From NCBI GenBank assembly GCA_902462295.1, contig CABQAZ010000029.1, forward strand, positions 1 to 15,082: a DNA stretch of 15,082 nucleotides, given 5' to 3'. The translations under genes and the position numbers were made by a program. The DNA comes from an uncultured Clostridium sp. (GTDB lineage Bacteria > Bacillota > Clostridia > TANB77 > CAG-508). Below are positions 1 to 7,541 of this stretch, piece after piece. Position 1 is the stretch's first letter, and each line of letters opens with the position of its first letter. The notes below the pieces were generated by a model that saw only the letters and a list, made by a program, of their open reading frames with translations, made no database searches and was not told where the DNA came from.

Positions 1-40
1 TTTTAATTTATTTGTTATTTATTATTTTTTTATATTATTA

Positions 41-500
41 TTTCAATTTCATTTTTATTTCATATTTCAATATTACTTAACCCAAAATATTCATTTTTAT
101 ATTTTGACTTTTGTCTATATCTTTAATAAACATTTGTTTTTAAACCTATTTATTTTCTTATTAAATAATTCTCATCCAACTATAACCATAATTTTGTTAT
201 ATTATTTGTTATTATAAATATTTGTTATATCGATTATTATTGCATACTTTTTTTACAAACTACATTTTACTTTTTATATATCATCATCCCTCTATTCCCT
301 TGTTCTCATACCTTACCTTATTCAATTGATATAACTATAATGGAAAACTCTTCCATTATATAAATCTCTTTTACATTTTATTTTATACAAGTATACAATT
401 TCTTTTTCTTTTTAAAAAATTAATTTTTTTCAATGTATCTATTTTAAATATGATCAAACTTTTCATTTTATTATTATCAATTTTTAAAAGTTTATTCTAA
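41..500. repeat. Long non-coding direct repeat, copy A
   Basis: This copy matches 821-1285 at a steady offset of 780-784 bases. Shared blocks include TTTCAATTTCATTTTTATTT (41 and 821), CTTTAATAAACATTTG (121 and 903), TATAACCATAATTTTGTTAT (181 and 963), CATACCTTACCT (307 and 1089) and ATGTAT..TATCAAT (433-481 and 1217-1264). By eye, identity is roughly 75-80 percent with few indels, too long and ordered to be chance similarity of AT-rich DNA. Neither copy has an intact reading frame on either strand. The left end may extend beyond the window. Function unknown; it may be a tandem duplication of a non-coding RNA locus or of a decayed gene. Confidence 0.8.
336..360. other. Perfect 10-bp hairpin inside repeat copy A
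   Basis: TATAATGGAA (336-345) pairs perfectly with TTCCATTATA (351-360) around a 5-base loop. The equivalent place in copy B (1117-1141) keeps the hairpin with one stem mismatch and a different loop. It is not followed by a clear T-run on either strand, so it is not an obvious terminator. Confidence 0.65.
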
Positions 501-820
501 TATTTCTTACTTTTTTTTTCTAAAAATTTCATTTTTACTTTCTCTTTTTATATTATTCTTATTTATTAATTATTCCATTTTTACTTTAATATATTTCTAT
601 TACTATTGTTTATTTATTATTATCTATTTTTGTAATTATTTATTATTTTTTTATTATTTATCTATTATTTTTTTTATATTTTATTAATTATAAAATATAA
701 ATAAGTAATTAATTATTATTTTTATAATTAATTAATATTATTTTTTTACTATTTATTAATTTATTATTATCTATTTTTTATTTATTCCTTATTTATTATA
801 TTTTATTAATTATTATTTTA

Positions 821-1285
821 TTTCAATTTCATTTTTATTTCATCTTTCAATATTACTTAACCAAAGATATATTTGTTCTCATTTTTTAACTTTCGTCTAC
901 ATCTTTAATAAACATTTGTTTTTAAACAAGTTTACTTTTCTATTAAATAATTTTCTTCCAAATATAACCATAATTTTGTTATACTATTTGTTATTATAAA
1001 TGTTCATTATATCAATTATTCTTCTATTCTTTTCTTACAAATTGTACTTTTATTTTCATATATCATTATCTCTTAATTCATTTGTTTTCATACCTTACCT
1101 CATTCATTAATATATTTATAATTGAAAAGTTTTCCATTATATAAATCTCTACTACAATTCATTTTACTTTCTTCAAATATAGAATTTTTTTCTATAGAAA
1201 AATGCCTCATTATCTGATGTATTTTTTTAACTTTATAAAACTTTTCTCTTTTTTATTTATCAATAATAGAAACATTATTATAATC
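821..1285. repeat. Long non-coding direct repeat, copy B
   Basis: This is the second copy of the unit that starts at 41. It keeps the same block order, including the hairpin (1117-1141, one mismatch) and the CATACCTTACCT block at 1089. Similarity fades into simple T-rich sequence after about 1285. Read on the minus strand, some short frames end at the same stop codon in both copies, but other stops interrupt them, so I do not call a gene. The divergence suggests an old duplication rather than a recent assembly artefact. Confidence 0.8.
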
Positions 1286-1380
1286 TTCCTTATATTTTCT
1301 TTTACATTTATTATCAGTTATCAATTTTTGCTTTTTATTTATCTATTATTATTCGTTTTTAATTTATTATTTATTTTTTT

Positions 1381-1432
1381 ATTTATTTTTTTTATTTATT
1401 TTTTTTATTTATTTTTTTTATTTATTTTTTTT
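1381..1432. repeat. Perfect 13-bp minisatellite, four units
   Basis: The unit ATTTATTTTTTTT begins at 1381, 1394, 1407 and 1420 without a mismatch. Degenerate T/A repeats follow to about 1460. The period is not a multiple of three, which argues against coding. Perfect identity suggests recent slippage expansion, so copy number may vary between strains. Confidence 0.85.
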
Positions 1433-1540
1433 ATTTTATTTATTTATTTTTTTATCTATTATTTTATTTATTATTCAACATTTATTATTTTATTCATATA
1501 ATATAATAAAAAAGCTATATATAAAGGATGTGTAATTCTC

Positions 1541-1804
1541 ATGACCAATTTTTTAAAATATCAAAAAAATACCAACTCTAACTATATATATCCATCAATA
1601 AACCAACAATCCGAAAATCAACAATTATATAATTATGAAATAAATAAAAGATCATCTAACAATAAAAATTTGCCTCCTCCCAAAAAATTTAATTTTAAAT
1701 CCTTGAAAAAAAACACTTGCCAATCTTTAAATGATGTTGAATATTTCTTAAACAATTTCAGTGTTTTTATAAAATATGTACGATTGTTTAAAATATTAAA
1801 ATAA
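1541..1804 (+). CDS. Small hypothetical protein, 87 residues
   Basis: I do not recognise this protein. An AAAGGA ribosome site at 1523-1528 lies 12 bases before the ATG, and TATAAT boxes at 1497-1502 and 1502-1507 could be a -10, although no good -35 is visible. The protein is polar and rich in Asn, Gln, Lys and Tyr over its first 45 residues. It then has a proline cluster (LPPPKKF, about 45-51), a single Cys near residue 59 and a more hydrophobic helical-looking C-terminus containing VEYFLNNF and ending RLFKILK. No signal peptide or membrane segment is visible. Its composition differs clearly from the T-rich DNA before it, and it ends at a bidirectional terminator shared with the convergent GerMN gene, both of which support a real gene. 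It is the only plus-strand gene left of the origin, so it opposes the replication fork. A minus-strand frame over the same bases has no ribosome site and is judged a shadow. Confidence 0.5.
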   Translation: MTNFLKYQKNTNSNYIYPSINQQSENQQLYNYEINKRSSNNKNLPPPKKFNFKSLKKNTCQSLNDVEYFLNNFSVFIKYVRLFKILK

Positions 1805-1805
1805 A

Positions 1806-1840
1806 AAATAATAAATAAATTTTTCATTTATCTATTATTT
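1806..1840. terminator. AT-only bidirectional terminator
   Basis: Bases 1806-1820 pair with 1826-1840 (14 of 15 positions) around a TTTTC loop. A T-run follows on the plus strand, and on the minus strand a T-run comes from the A-run at 1803-1808. It sits between the stops of two convergent genes. The stem has essentially no GC, so efficiency is uncertain. Confidence 0.6.
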
Positions 1841-1849
1841 TTTATTTAT

Positions 1850-2383
1850 TTATTTATTTTTAATATAAATATCTGGTAATTTTTCGTCTACCACACCATT
1901 TATTAAAAATTTAATTGAATTTATTTCTTTCAAATTTGTTAATGTATTTACTATACTATTAATTATTTTTAATTTATTTTCTTCATTTTCAAAATTTAAA
2001 AACTCACTTGATAAGTTAATTTCAGCACATGAGTTTTTTATACTCACATCATGTAATACAGTACCCTCTGGTATTAATCTCTTTAAATTACTGCTTTGAG
2101 GACCTTTTATTAATAAATTCATCAATTCTTTCTCTGGATTATTTATTAATGTATTTGCATCAACAATTTTTATTTCTGTATCTAATTCCTTTGTATCAGC
2201 ATTTTCAAAATATAACGTCACTTTTGTTTGCCTAATCTGTTCATCAGATATTTCTTCTTGCGGTGTATAATTCTGATATTCATCTTGCTTACTCTTTTCT
2301 ATACTTACACTCTTATATATAAAAAAAGTAAGTACTATAATTAAAATCAATATTATTATAGGTATTAATTTTTTTCTTTTCAT
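1850..2383 (-). CDS. Membrane-anchored GerMN-domain protein
   Basis: This 177-residue protein begins with a basic MKRKK stretch and one hydrophobic segment (about residues 7-24), so it is probably anchored with its C-terminus outside the cytoplasm. There is no cysteine after the hydrophobic segment, so it does not look like a lipoprotein. Residues about 54-170 match the GerMN pattern: a strand with VTLYF, an acidic stretch, ELMNLLIKGP, LIPEGTVLHDVSIKNSCAEINLS, then a helix followed by IKFLINGV. GerMN domains are known from the sporulation/germination protein GerM and from other cell-envelope proteins. A role at the envelope or in spore formation is inference. The start is set by GGAGGAGG just upstream. 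It lies downstream of the two tRNA-Ser genes but is separated from them by a terminator, so it probably has its own promoter in 2384-2493; I see no convincing one. Proteins of this kind are often longer with paired domains; this one has a single domain. Confidence 0.8.
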   Translation of the reverse strand: MKRKKLIPIIILILIIVLTFFIYKSVSIEKSKQDEYQNYTPQEEISDEQIRQTKVTLYFENADTKELDTEIKIVDANTLINNPEKELMNLLIKGPQSSNLKRLIPEGTVLHDVSIKNSCAEINLSSEFLNFENEENKLKIINSIVNTLTNLKEINSIKFLINGVVDEKLPDIYIKNK

Positions 2384-2493
2384 TTTGCCTCCTCCTTGTC
2401 TATTTCAATACTATTATTATTTCTTTATATTTAGAACTTGTTTTTAATATAATTTTTTATTTAACCTCTAATTATTAGATTTTCCTATTAAAC

Positions 2494-2529
2494 AAAAAAA
2501 TAGTATAAAGTTCATTCTACTTTATACTA
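2494..2529 (-). terminator. Terminator after the tRNA-Ser pair
   Basis: On the minus strand, TAGTATAAAG (2529-2520) pairs perfectly with CTTTATACTA (2510-2501) around a 9-base loop and is followed directly by seven Ts (2500-2494). It ends the tRNA transcript just downstream of the encoded CCA. Confidence 0.8.
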
Positions 2530-2534
2530 CCTTT

Positions 2535-2624
2535 TGGCGGAGATGAGAGGGTTCGAACCTCCGCGCCGTGTTACCGACCTAACTGTTTAGCAAACAGTCC
2601 CCTTCACCACTTGGGTACATCTCC
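2535..2624 (-). tRNA. tRNA-Ser (anticodon GCT)
   Basis: Read on the minus strand, the gene starts GGAGATG and ends CATCTCC-G-CCA, giving a perfect 7-bp acceptor stem with the CCA encoded (2535-2537). The anticodon arm CTGTT-TGCTAAACAG places GCT in the loop. A long variable arm and the T-loop GGTTCGAACC are visible, as expected of a class II serine tRNA. It reads AGC/AGU codons. It is 68 bases downstream of a second tRNA-Ser and probably processed from the same transcript. Confidence 0.95.
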
Positions 2625-2692
2625 AAATTTCATAATTATTAGCCAAGCGATTTTTATATTTTATATAATCAATTCATATACTTAAATACATT

Positions 2693-2784
<92 letters not shown>

Positions 2785-2792
2785 ATGTCTGC

Positions 2793-2832
2793 GACAGTAA
2801 TAATATTAACACACTTTACTGTCACTTGTCAA
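2793..2832 (-). promoter_or_regulatory. tRNA-Ser promoter overlapped by a palindrome
   Basis: On the minus strand, TTGACA (2832-2827) is followed after 18 bases by TAATAT (2808-2803). The predicted start is about 12 bases before the first tRNA. A perfect 8-bp inverted repeat, GACAGTAA (2793-2800) and TTACTGTC (2816-2823), flanks the -10 and covers much of the spacer, a layout typical of a repressor site. No regulator for it is visible here. parB ends 36 bases upstream with no clear terminator, so read-through from parAB is possible. Confidence 0.6.
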
Positions 2833-2867
2833 TAGTTTTTTTATTTATTTTACGTTTTTTTTCAGTT

Positions 2868-3728
2868 TTATTTTATTAAATTAAGCATTCTCTCTAAATC
2901 CTCATTATTGTGATATTCTATTATAATTCTTCCTTTTCTTTTTCCTTGGTCTAGCTTTACCTTAGTTCCAAAAAAGCCTTGAAATCGATCCTCGATGTCC
3001 TCATATAAATATTTATATCTTGGGTCTAATTTTTTTTCTTTTTTTGTTATTCTATTTTTACTTTCTGCCTGTCTAACAGATTCTCCCTTTTCCACCATTC
3101 TAATAGCTGCTTCATATTGACGTTGTGGATCTTCTATACCTGCTAATGCCTTACAATGCCCCTCTGTTAATTTACCTTGCTTTACTAATTCTAAAACATC
3201 AGGAGCCAAATATAATATTCTAACAGTATTTGAAACACTACTTCTACTCTTTCCTATTCTTTTAGACACTTCCTCTTGAGTCATTCCATATTTGTCCATT
3301 AAGCTTCTAATTCCAATAGCTTTTTCATAAGGATTTAAATCTTCTCTTTGTATATTCTCTATTAGTGCAATTTCTCTATTTGTTTGCTCATCTGTATCTC
3401 TTATTATCGCTGGAATTTCTTCTAATCCTGCAATTTTTGCAGCTCTCCATCTTCTTTCTCCTGCAACAATACCATAATATCCATCTTGTTTTGATACTAC
3501 AATAGGTTGTATAACTCCATATGTTTTTATAGATTCAGCTAATTCCTCTAAAGATTCTTGCTTAAAATTTTTTCTGGGTTGCTCCCTGTTGGGTTCAACT
3601 TCAGTTATTTTTAGGTTCTTTAGATTACCATTATTTTCCATTTCTTCCGTTTGTTCGTTTTGCATATCTAATGGTGAACCACCAAATAATGCATCTAAAC
3701 CTTTTCCAAGTCCTGTCTTTTTTTGCAT
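2868..3728 (-). CDS. Chromosome-partitioning protein ParB/Spo0J
   Basis: This CTP-dependent DNA clamp loads at parS sites near the origin, spreads along DNA, and works with ParA and SMC to segregate and organise new origins. The 286-residue length is typical. Visible features are the N-terminal ParA-stimulating motif GLGKGLDALFGG (residues 6-17), the CTP-binding core with GERRWR (90-95), ENIQREDLNP (124-133), a helix-turn-helix around TQEEVSKRIGKSRSSVSN (150-167) and a C-terminal dimerisation region ending in KGRIIIEYHNNEDLERMLNLI. The ribosome site AGGGGG (3735-3740) sets the start. It follows parA by a 34-base gap, so the two are one operon. No canonical parS palindrome was found by eye in this window, although such sites often lie in or near parB. 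Confidence 0.97.
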   Translation of the reverse strand: MQKKTGLGKGLDALFGGSPLDMQNEQTEEMENNGNLKNLKITEVEPNREQPRKNFKQESLEELAESIKTYGVIQPIVVSKQDGYYGIVAGERRWRAAKIAGLEEIPAIIRDTDEQTNREIALIENIQREDLNPYEKAIGIRSLMDKYGMTQEEVSKRIGKSRSSVSNTVRILYLAPDVLELVKQGKLTEGHCKALAGIEDPQRQYEAAIRMVEKGESVRQAESKNRITKKEKKLDPRYKYLYEDIEDRFQGFFGTKVKLDQGKRKGRIIIEYHNNEDLERMLNLIK

Positions 3729-3762
3729 AACTATTCCCCCTAATCTATATATATTATAATTT

Positions 3763-4533
3763 CTATTTTGCCTGTATATTATTCTTTAATATTTCTCTTG
3801 TTAATTTTTCATATGCCTTTGCACCTTTAGATCTCGGATCATATAATGAAATTGGCATTCCATAACTTGGAGCTTCACTTAATCTTACATTTCTCGGTAT
3901 TACCGTTTTATATACTTTATCTTCAAAATATTTTTTTACTTCTTTTACAACTTGATTAGAAAGATTTGTCCTTGCATCATACATTGTTAATAGTGCTCCC
4001 TCAATTTCCAAGTTTTTATTTAAATGTTTTTTTACTAGATTTACTGTATTTAGTAATTGTCCTAATCCTTCAAGAGCAAAATATTCACATTGTACTGGTA
4101 TTAAAACACTATCAGATGCAGTAAAAGCATTCAAAGTAACTAATCCTAAAGATGGTGGACAATCAATTAATATATAATCATAATTTTCTTTAACATCGTC
4201 TAATTTAACTTTTAATCTTTGCTCTCTTGACATCATAGATACAAGTTCTACTTCAGCGCCAGCCAAACTAATGTTCGATGGACAGATTTTTAAATTCTTT
4301 ATTGCTGTTTCTTGCACTGTTTCATCAAATGTAGTTTCTCCAACTAATATGTCATATACTGATAATTCTAACTCCTTTGTAATCCCTAATCCGCTTGTAG
4401 CATTACCTTGTGGATCAGTATCTATTAATAATACTTTTTTTCCTTTTTTAGCAAGCAAAGTACTTAAATTGACTGTGGTTGTAGTCTTTCCTACTCCACC
4501 CTTTTGATTTGCTACTGATATTACTTTTCCCAT
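3763..4533 (-). CDS. Chromosome-partitioning ATPase ParA/Soj
   Basis: This ParA/MinD-family ATPase partners ParB in origin segregation; in Bacillus subtilis the homologue Soj also regulates DnaA. The deviant Walker A KGGVGKTT (residues 11-18), DTDPQGN (38-44) and Walker B IDCPP (around 123-127) are all present, with the usual family length (256 residues). I place the start at the ATG at 4533, preceded by AAAGGAAG, giving MGKVISVANQKGG. An in-frame TTG at 4557 would add eight residues that include the ribosome site itself, so it is unlikely. The gene heads the parAB operon and has its own promoter (about 4596-4624), after a terminator that closes rsmG. Confidence 0.97.
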   Translation of the reverse strand: MGKVISVANQKGGVGKTTTTVNLSTLLAKKGKKVLLIDTDPQGNATSGLGITKELELSVYDILVGETTFDETVQETAIKNLKICPSNISLAGAEVELVSMMSREQRLKVKLDDVKENYDYILIDCPPSLGLVTLNAFTASDSVLIPVQCEYFALEGLGQLLNTVNLVKKHLNKNLEIEGALLTMYDARTNLSNQVVKEVKKYFEDKVYKTVIPRNVRLSEAPSYGMPISLYDPRSKGAKAYEKLTREILKNNIQAK

Positions 4534-4595
4534 ATTATTAGTCTTCCTTTCTTTCAAGGTTTAAAATTTTACCTTCGTAAAAATTTATATAATAT

Positions 4596-4624
4596 ATATT
4601 ATATAATATTTAAAAATAAGTCAA
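4596..4624 (-). promoter_or_regulatory. Likely parAB promoter
   Basis: On the minus strand, TTGACT (4624-4619) is followed by TAATAT (4601-4596) at a 17-base spacing. A perfect TATAAT (4603-4598) overlaps it at the shorter 15-base spacing. It lies about 65 bases before the parA start, in otherwise AT-only DNA, so other -10 choices are possible. Confidence 0.55.
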
Positions 4625-4690
4625 TAGATTTTTACAAATTTTTGACATTTATACACTTTTTTACTACTAAAATATGTTCTTAAAATGCAT

Positions 4691-4732
4691 AAAAAAAGCT
4701 ACTACATATTTATCATAAGTAGTAACTTTTTT
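4691..4732 (-). terminator. rsmG terminator
   Basis: TACTAC (4700-4705) pairs with GTAGTA (4719-4724), and the A-run before it pairs with the T-run after it across one mismatch. On the minus strand the stem ends in a run of seven Ts. It separates the mnmE-mnmG-rsmG group from parAB. Confidence 0.75.
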
Positions 4733-4746
4733 ATAATTAATAATAT

Positions 4747-5469
4747 TTACTTTAATGGCTCTTTTGATGGAATTCCAGACTTTCTTGGATATTTTTCAGG
4801 TGTATGTTTTATTTTATTTATTACAATTATTGTCCTACCAATATCACTTTGTGGCAAATTAAACTCCTCTATCTTTTTAATTGCTCCACCCAAAACATTT
4901 ATTGCATTATTAGCTTGTTTTATTTCTTCCTGTGCAGAAGAAGCTTTCATACTTATAACCTTTCCATTTACTTTTACTAAAGGTATTAAATATTCTGATA
5001 ATGTTGATAAATTTGCTACGGCTCTAGATGTAGCTATATCAAAACTTTCTCTATATTTTTTGTTTTGTCCCAACTCTTCAGCTCTCATATGTAACATATT
5101 TATATTTTTCAAATTTAATTTATCTGCAACTTCTTGTAAAAACATCAATCTTTTATTTAAAGAATCTACGAGAGTCACTTTTATTGATGGTTTCATAATA
5201 CTTATAGGTATTCCTGGAAAACCAGCACCTGTCCCAACATCAACCAACTTTACATCCTCTTTTATCTCTTTTAATATGGTAATTGAATCAATAAAATGCT
5301 TAAGTATAATATCTTCTGGTTCTGTTATTGCCGTTAAGTTCATTTTTTCATTCCATTCAATTAATAAATTCATATATTCGAAAAACTGTTCTGTTTGCTC
5401 CACAGAAAAACGAACACCCAAATCTTTTGATTTTTCCTGCATTTTATAAATAAATTCTTCTTTTTTCAT
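4747..5469 (-). CDS. 16S rRNA (guanine-527-N7) methyltransferase RsmG
   Basis: RsmG (GidB) uses S-adenosylmethionine to methylate N7 of G527 in 16S rRNA within the 30S subunit; loss gives low-level streptomycin resistance in several bacteria. The 240-residue length is normal. The sequence shows MNLTAI (43-48), the methyl-donor-binding loop DVGTGAGFPGIP (77-88) and a following acidic residue region LVDSLNKRLMFL, as in class I methyltransferases. The start ATG at 5469 has AAAAGGAGA upstream. It follows mnmG by a 47-base gap after the adopted stop, consistent with co-transcription, the conserved mnmG-rsmG pairing, and is closed by the hairpin at 4691-4732. Confidence 0.97.
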   Translation of the reverse strand: MKKEEFIYKMQEKSKDLGVRFSVEQTEQFFEYMNLLIEWNEKMNLTAITEPEDIILKHFIDSITILKEIKEDVKLVDVGTGAGFPGIPISIMKPSIKVTLVDSLNKRLMFLQEVADKLNLKNINMLHMRAEELGQNKKYRESFDIATSRAVANLSTLSEYLIPLVKVNGKVISMKASSAQEEIKQANNAINVLGGAIKKIEEFNLPQSDIGRTIIVINKIKHTPEKYPRKSGIPSKEPLK

Positions 5470-5516
5470 TATAAATTCTCCTTTTTTCTTACAAATCCTA
5501 TCTTTATTTCACTACA

Positions 5517-7394
5517 TTAATTATTTTTCTTCCTAGTTTGTAAAAATACAAGTAATACAGATATATCAGCAGGAGAAACCCCAGAAATTCTTGATGCTTG
5601 TCCTATTGAATGCGGTTTATGTTTATTAAGTTTCTGTCTAGCTTCTAAACTAATTCCTTTAATTTCTTCATAATCCAAATCATCAGGTAAAATTTTCTTT
5701 TCCATTTTTTTAAATTTTTCAACTTGATTCTCTTGCATTTTTATATATCCATCATATTTAACCTGAATTTCTACTTCTTCTTTAACTTGTTCTTTTAAAA
5801 CAGGTCTATCTTTATCTATTGCTTCAAGTGAAGCATATGTAATTTCAGCTCTTTTTAATAACTCTGAAAGCTTTGAGCCTGTTGTAAGTTCAGCTGTTCC
5901 CTGTTTTCTTAGAAATTCATTAACTTCCTTTGTTGGCTTTACAACTGTTTCTTGTAATCTAATCTTTTCTTTTTCAATTTCATTCTTCTTTTTTAAAAAT
6001 TTATTATATCTTTCTTCTGATATTAACCCAATTTCATATCCTATTTCAGTTAACCTTAAGTCTGCATTATCTTGTCTTAAAAGTAGCCTATATTCAGCTC
6101 TTGAAGTCATCATTCTATAAGGTTCATTTGTTCCTTTAGTAACAATATCATCAATTAAAACCCCTATATATGCTTCTGTTCTATCTAAAATTAATGGTTC
6201 TTTTCCTTTTATTTTTTGTGTAGCATTTATACCAGCAATTAAACCTTGGCATGCAGCTTCTTCATATCCTGAAGTCCCATTTGTTTGCCCCGCAAAAAAT
6301 AATCCTTCTATTTTTTTATATTCTAATGATAATCTCAAATCTGCAGGGTCTATACAATCATATTCTATTGCATATGCTGGTCGTGTAAATTCACAATTTT
6401 CTAATCCAGGAAGAGTCCTATACATTGCTATTTGTACGTCTTCTGGAAGAGATGAACTCATTCCTTGTATATACATTTCATCTGTATCTATTCCTATTGG
6501 CTCTACAAAAACTTGATGCCTTTCTTTATCTGCAAATCTTACAACTTTATCTTCTATTGATGGACAATATCTTGGACCTGTTCCCTCAATTACACCAGCA
6601 TATAATGGTGATCTATGTAAATTTTTCTTTATTATCTCATGTGTTTTTTTATTAGTATAAGTTAACCAACAATCAACTTGTTCAAAATTCTTCATTTTAT
6701 CTTCAAAAGAAAATGGAATTATATCTATATCTCCTTTTTGAACCTCCATCTTAGAAAAATCTATACTTTTTTTATTTATTCTAGCTGGTGTTCCTGTTTT
6801 AAATCTAACTAAATTTACACCTAATCTTTTTAAACAATCTGATAATTTATTAGATGGAAAAACTCCATCTGGACCACTTTCTTTTGAATAATCACCTATA
6901 AATATTTTTCCTTTCAAATATGTTCCAGTTGCAACAATTATCGATTTAACATTGTAAACAGCACCAATATCAGTTTCAATAGATTTTACTTTATTATTTT
7001 TTAATTTTATGTTAACTATTTCTGCTTGTTTTATATCTAAATTCTCCTGTTTTTCTAATGTATGTTTCATTTCCATTTGATACTTTTTTCTGTCAGCTTG
7101 AGCCCTCAATGAGTGAACTGCTGGCCCTTTAGACGTATTTAACATTTTAATTTGTATCATAGTTTTATCTATATTTTTTGCCATTTCTCCTCCAAGAGCA
7201 TCTATTTCTCTAACTAAATGTCCCTTAGAACTTCCTCCTATATGTGGATTACAAGGCATATTAGCAACTGCTTCTAAACTTATTGAAAATATTACTGTTT
7301 TCATTCCAAGTCTTGCTGAAGCTAATGCAGCTTCACATCCTGCATGCCCTGCTCCTATAACAGCAATATCATATTCACCTGCATAATAACTCAT
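5517..7394 (-). CDS. tRNA uridine-34 modification enzyme MnmG (GidA)
   Basis: MnmG is the FAD-binding partner of MnmE. Together they install carboxymethylaminomethyl (or aminomethyl) groups on uridine 34 of tRNAs that read two-codon families. The FAD-binding Rossmann motif GAGHAGCEAA is near residue 14, followed by MPCNPHIGGSSKGHLVREID, and later GTYLKGKI, GLFFAGQTNGTSGYEEAA and a C-terminal domain with GVSPADISVLL. The length of 625 residues is standard. I choose the ATG at 7394 because GGAGGA lies 8-9 bases before it; a longer start at 7418 has no ribosome site and puts the GGAGGA inside the gene. mnmE lies upstream on the same strand with a 147-base gap without a clear terminator or promoter, so co-transcription is likely. 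Confidence 0.97.
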   Translation of the reverse strand: MSYYAGEYDIAVIGAGHAGCEAALASARLGMKTVIFSISLEAVANMPCNPHIGGSSKGHLVREIDALGGEMAKNIDKTMIQIKMLNTSKGPAVHSLRAQADRKKYQMEMKHTLEKQENLDIKQAEIVNIKLKNNKVKSIETDIGAVYNVKSIIVATGTYLKGKIFIGDYSKESGPDGVFPSNKLSDCLKRLGVNLVRFKTGTPARINKKSIDFSKMEVQKGDIDIIPFSFEDKMKNFEQVDCWLTYTNKKTHEIIKKNLHRSPLYAGVIEGTGPRYCPSIEDKVVRFADKERHQVFVEPIGIDTDEMYIQGMSSSLPEDVQIAMYRTLPGLENCEFTRPAYAIEYDCIDPADLRLSLEYKKIEGLFFAGQTNGTSGYEEAACQGLIAGINATQKIKGKEPLILDRTEAYIGVLIDDIVTKGTNEPYRMMTSRAEYRLLLRQDNADLRLTEIGYEIGLISEERYNKFLKKKNEIEKEKIRLQETVVKPTKEVNEFLRKQGTAELTTGSKLSELLKRAEITYASLEAIDKDRPVLKEQVKEEVEIQVKYDGYIKMQENQVEKFKKMEKKILPDDLDYEEIKGISLEARQKLNKHKPHSIGQASRISGVSPADISVLLVFLQTRKKNN

Positions 7395-7541
7395 TTTATT
7401 TTTCCTCCATTTTTTCATTTTATATTCTATTTTTGTTATACTCTAATTTGCTTTATTTTCGTTTTATTTCGATTTTACTCGTTTAAACAACAAGTTATAT
7501 GTTTTTTATTATAAAACCTTTTATTTTTGATTTTAGTGTCT

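Larger units (their letters stand above)
1..1500. other. Gene-free, T-rich low-complexity region
   Basis: This 1.5-kb stretch is almost entirely A and T, with a strong excess of T on the plus strand. I see no credible gene. The only long open frame (1202-1501, plus) translates to an almost pure Phe/Ile/Leu/Tyr string, as expected from poly-T sequence, and it lacks a ribosome site. Two embedded structures stand out: a diverged direct repeat with a period of about 780 bp, and a perfect 13-bp minisatellite at 1381-1432. The sequence between the repeats (about 520-820) is simple T/A runs. Whether the repeat is transcribed cannot be told from sequence. Confidence 0.8.

Noticed and set aside
41..500. 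Repeat as a transposable element or IS
   Set aside because: No terminal inverted repeats, target-site duplication or transposase remains could be recognised; it is a direct duplication only.
600..820. Possible CRISPR or short tandem array in the T-rich stretch
   Set aside because: Apparent repeats are irregular TTATTT runs with no constant unit or spacer structure.
1202..1501. 99-residue plus-strand frame resembling a membrane protein
   Set aside because: It is a translation of T-rich simple sequence (mostly Phe, Ile, Leu, Tyr), includes the 13-bp minisatellite, and lacks a ribosome site.
1633..1827. 64-residue minus-strand frame over the 87-residue gene
   Set aside because: It has no ribosome site and overlaps the terminator; the plus-strand frame has better start signals.
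4685..5449. 254-residue plus-strand frame opposite rsmG
   Set aside because: It is antisense to a clear RsmG gene, starts within a terminator, and its residues mirror the rsmG codons; shadow frame.
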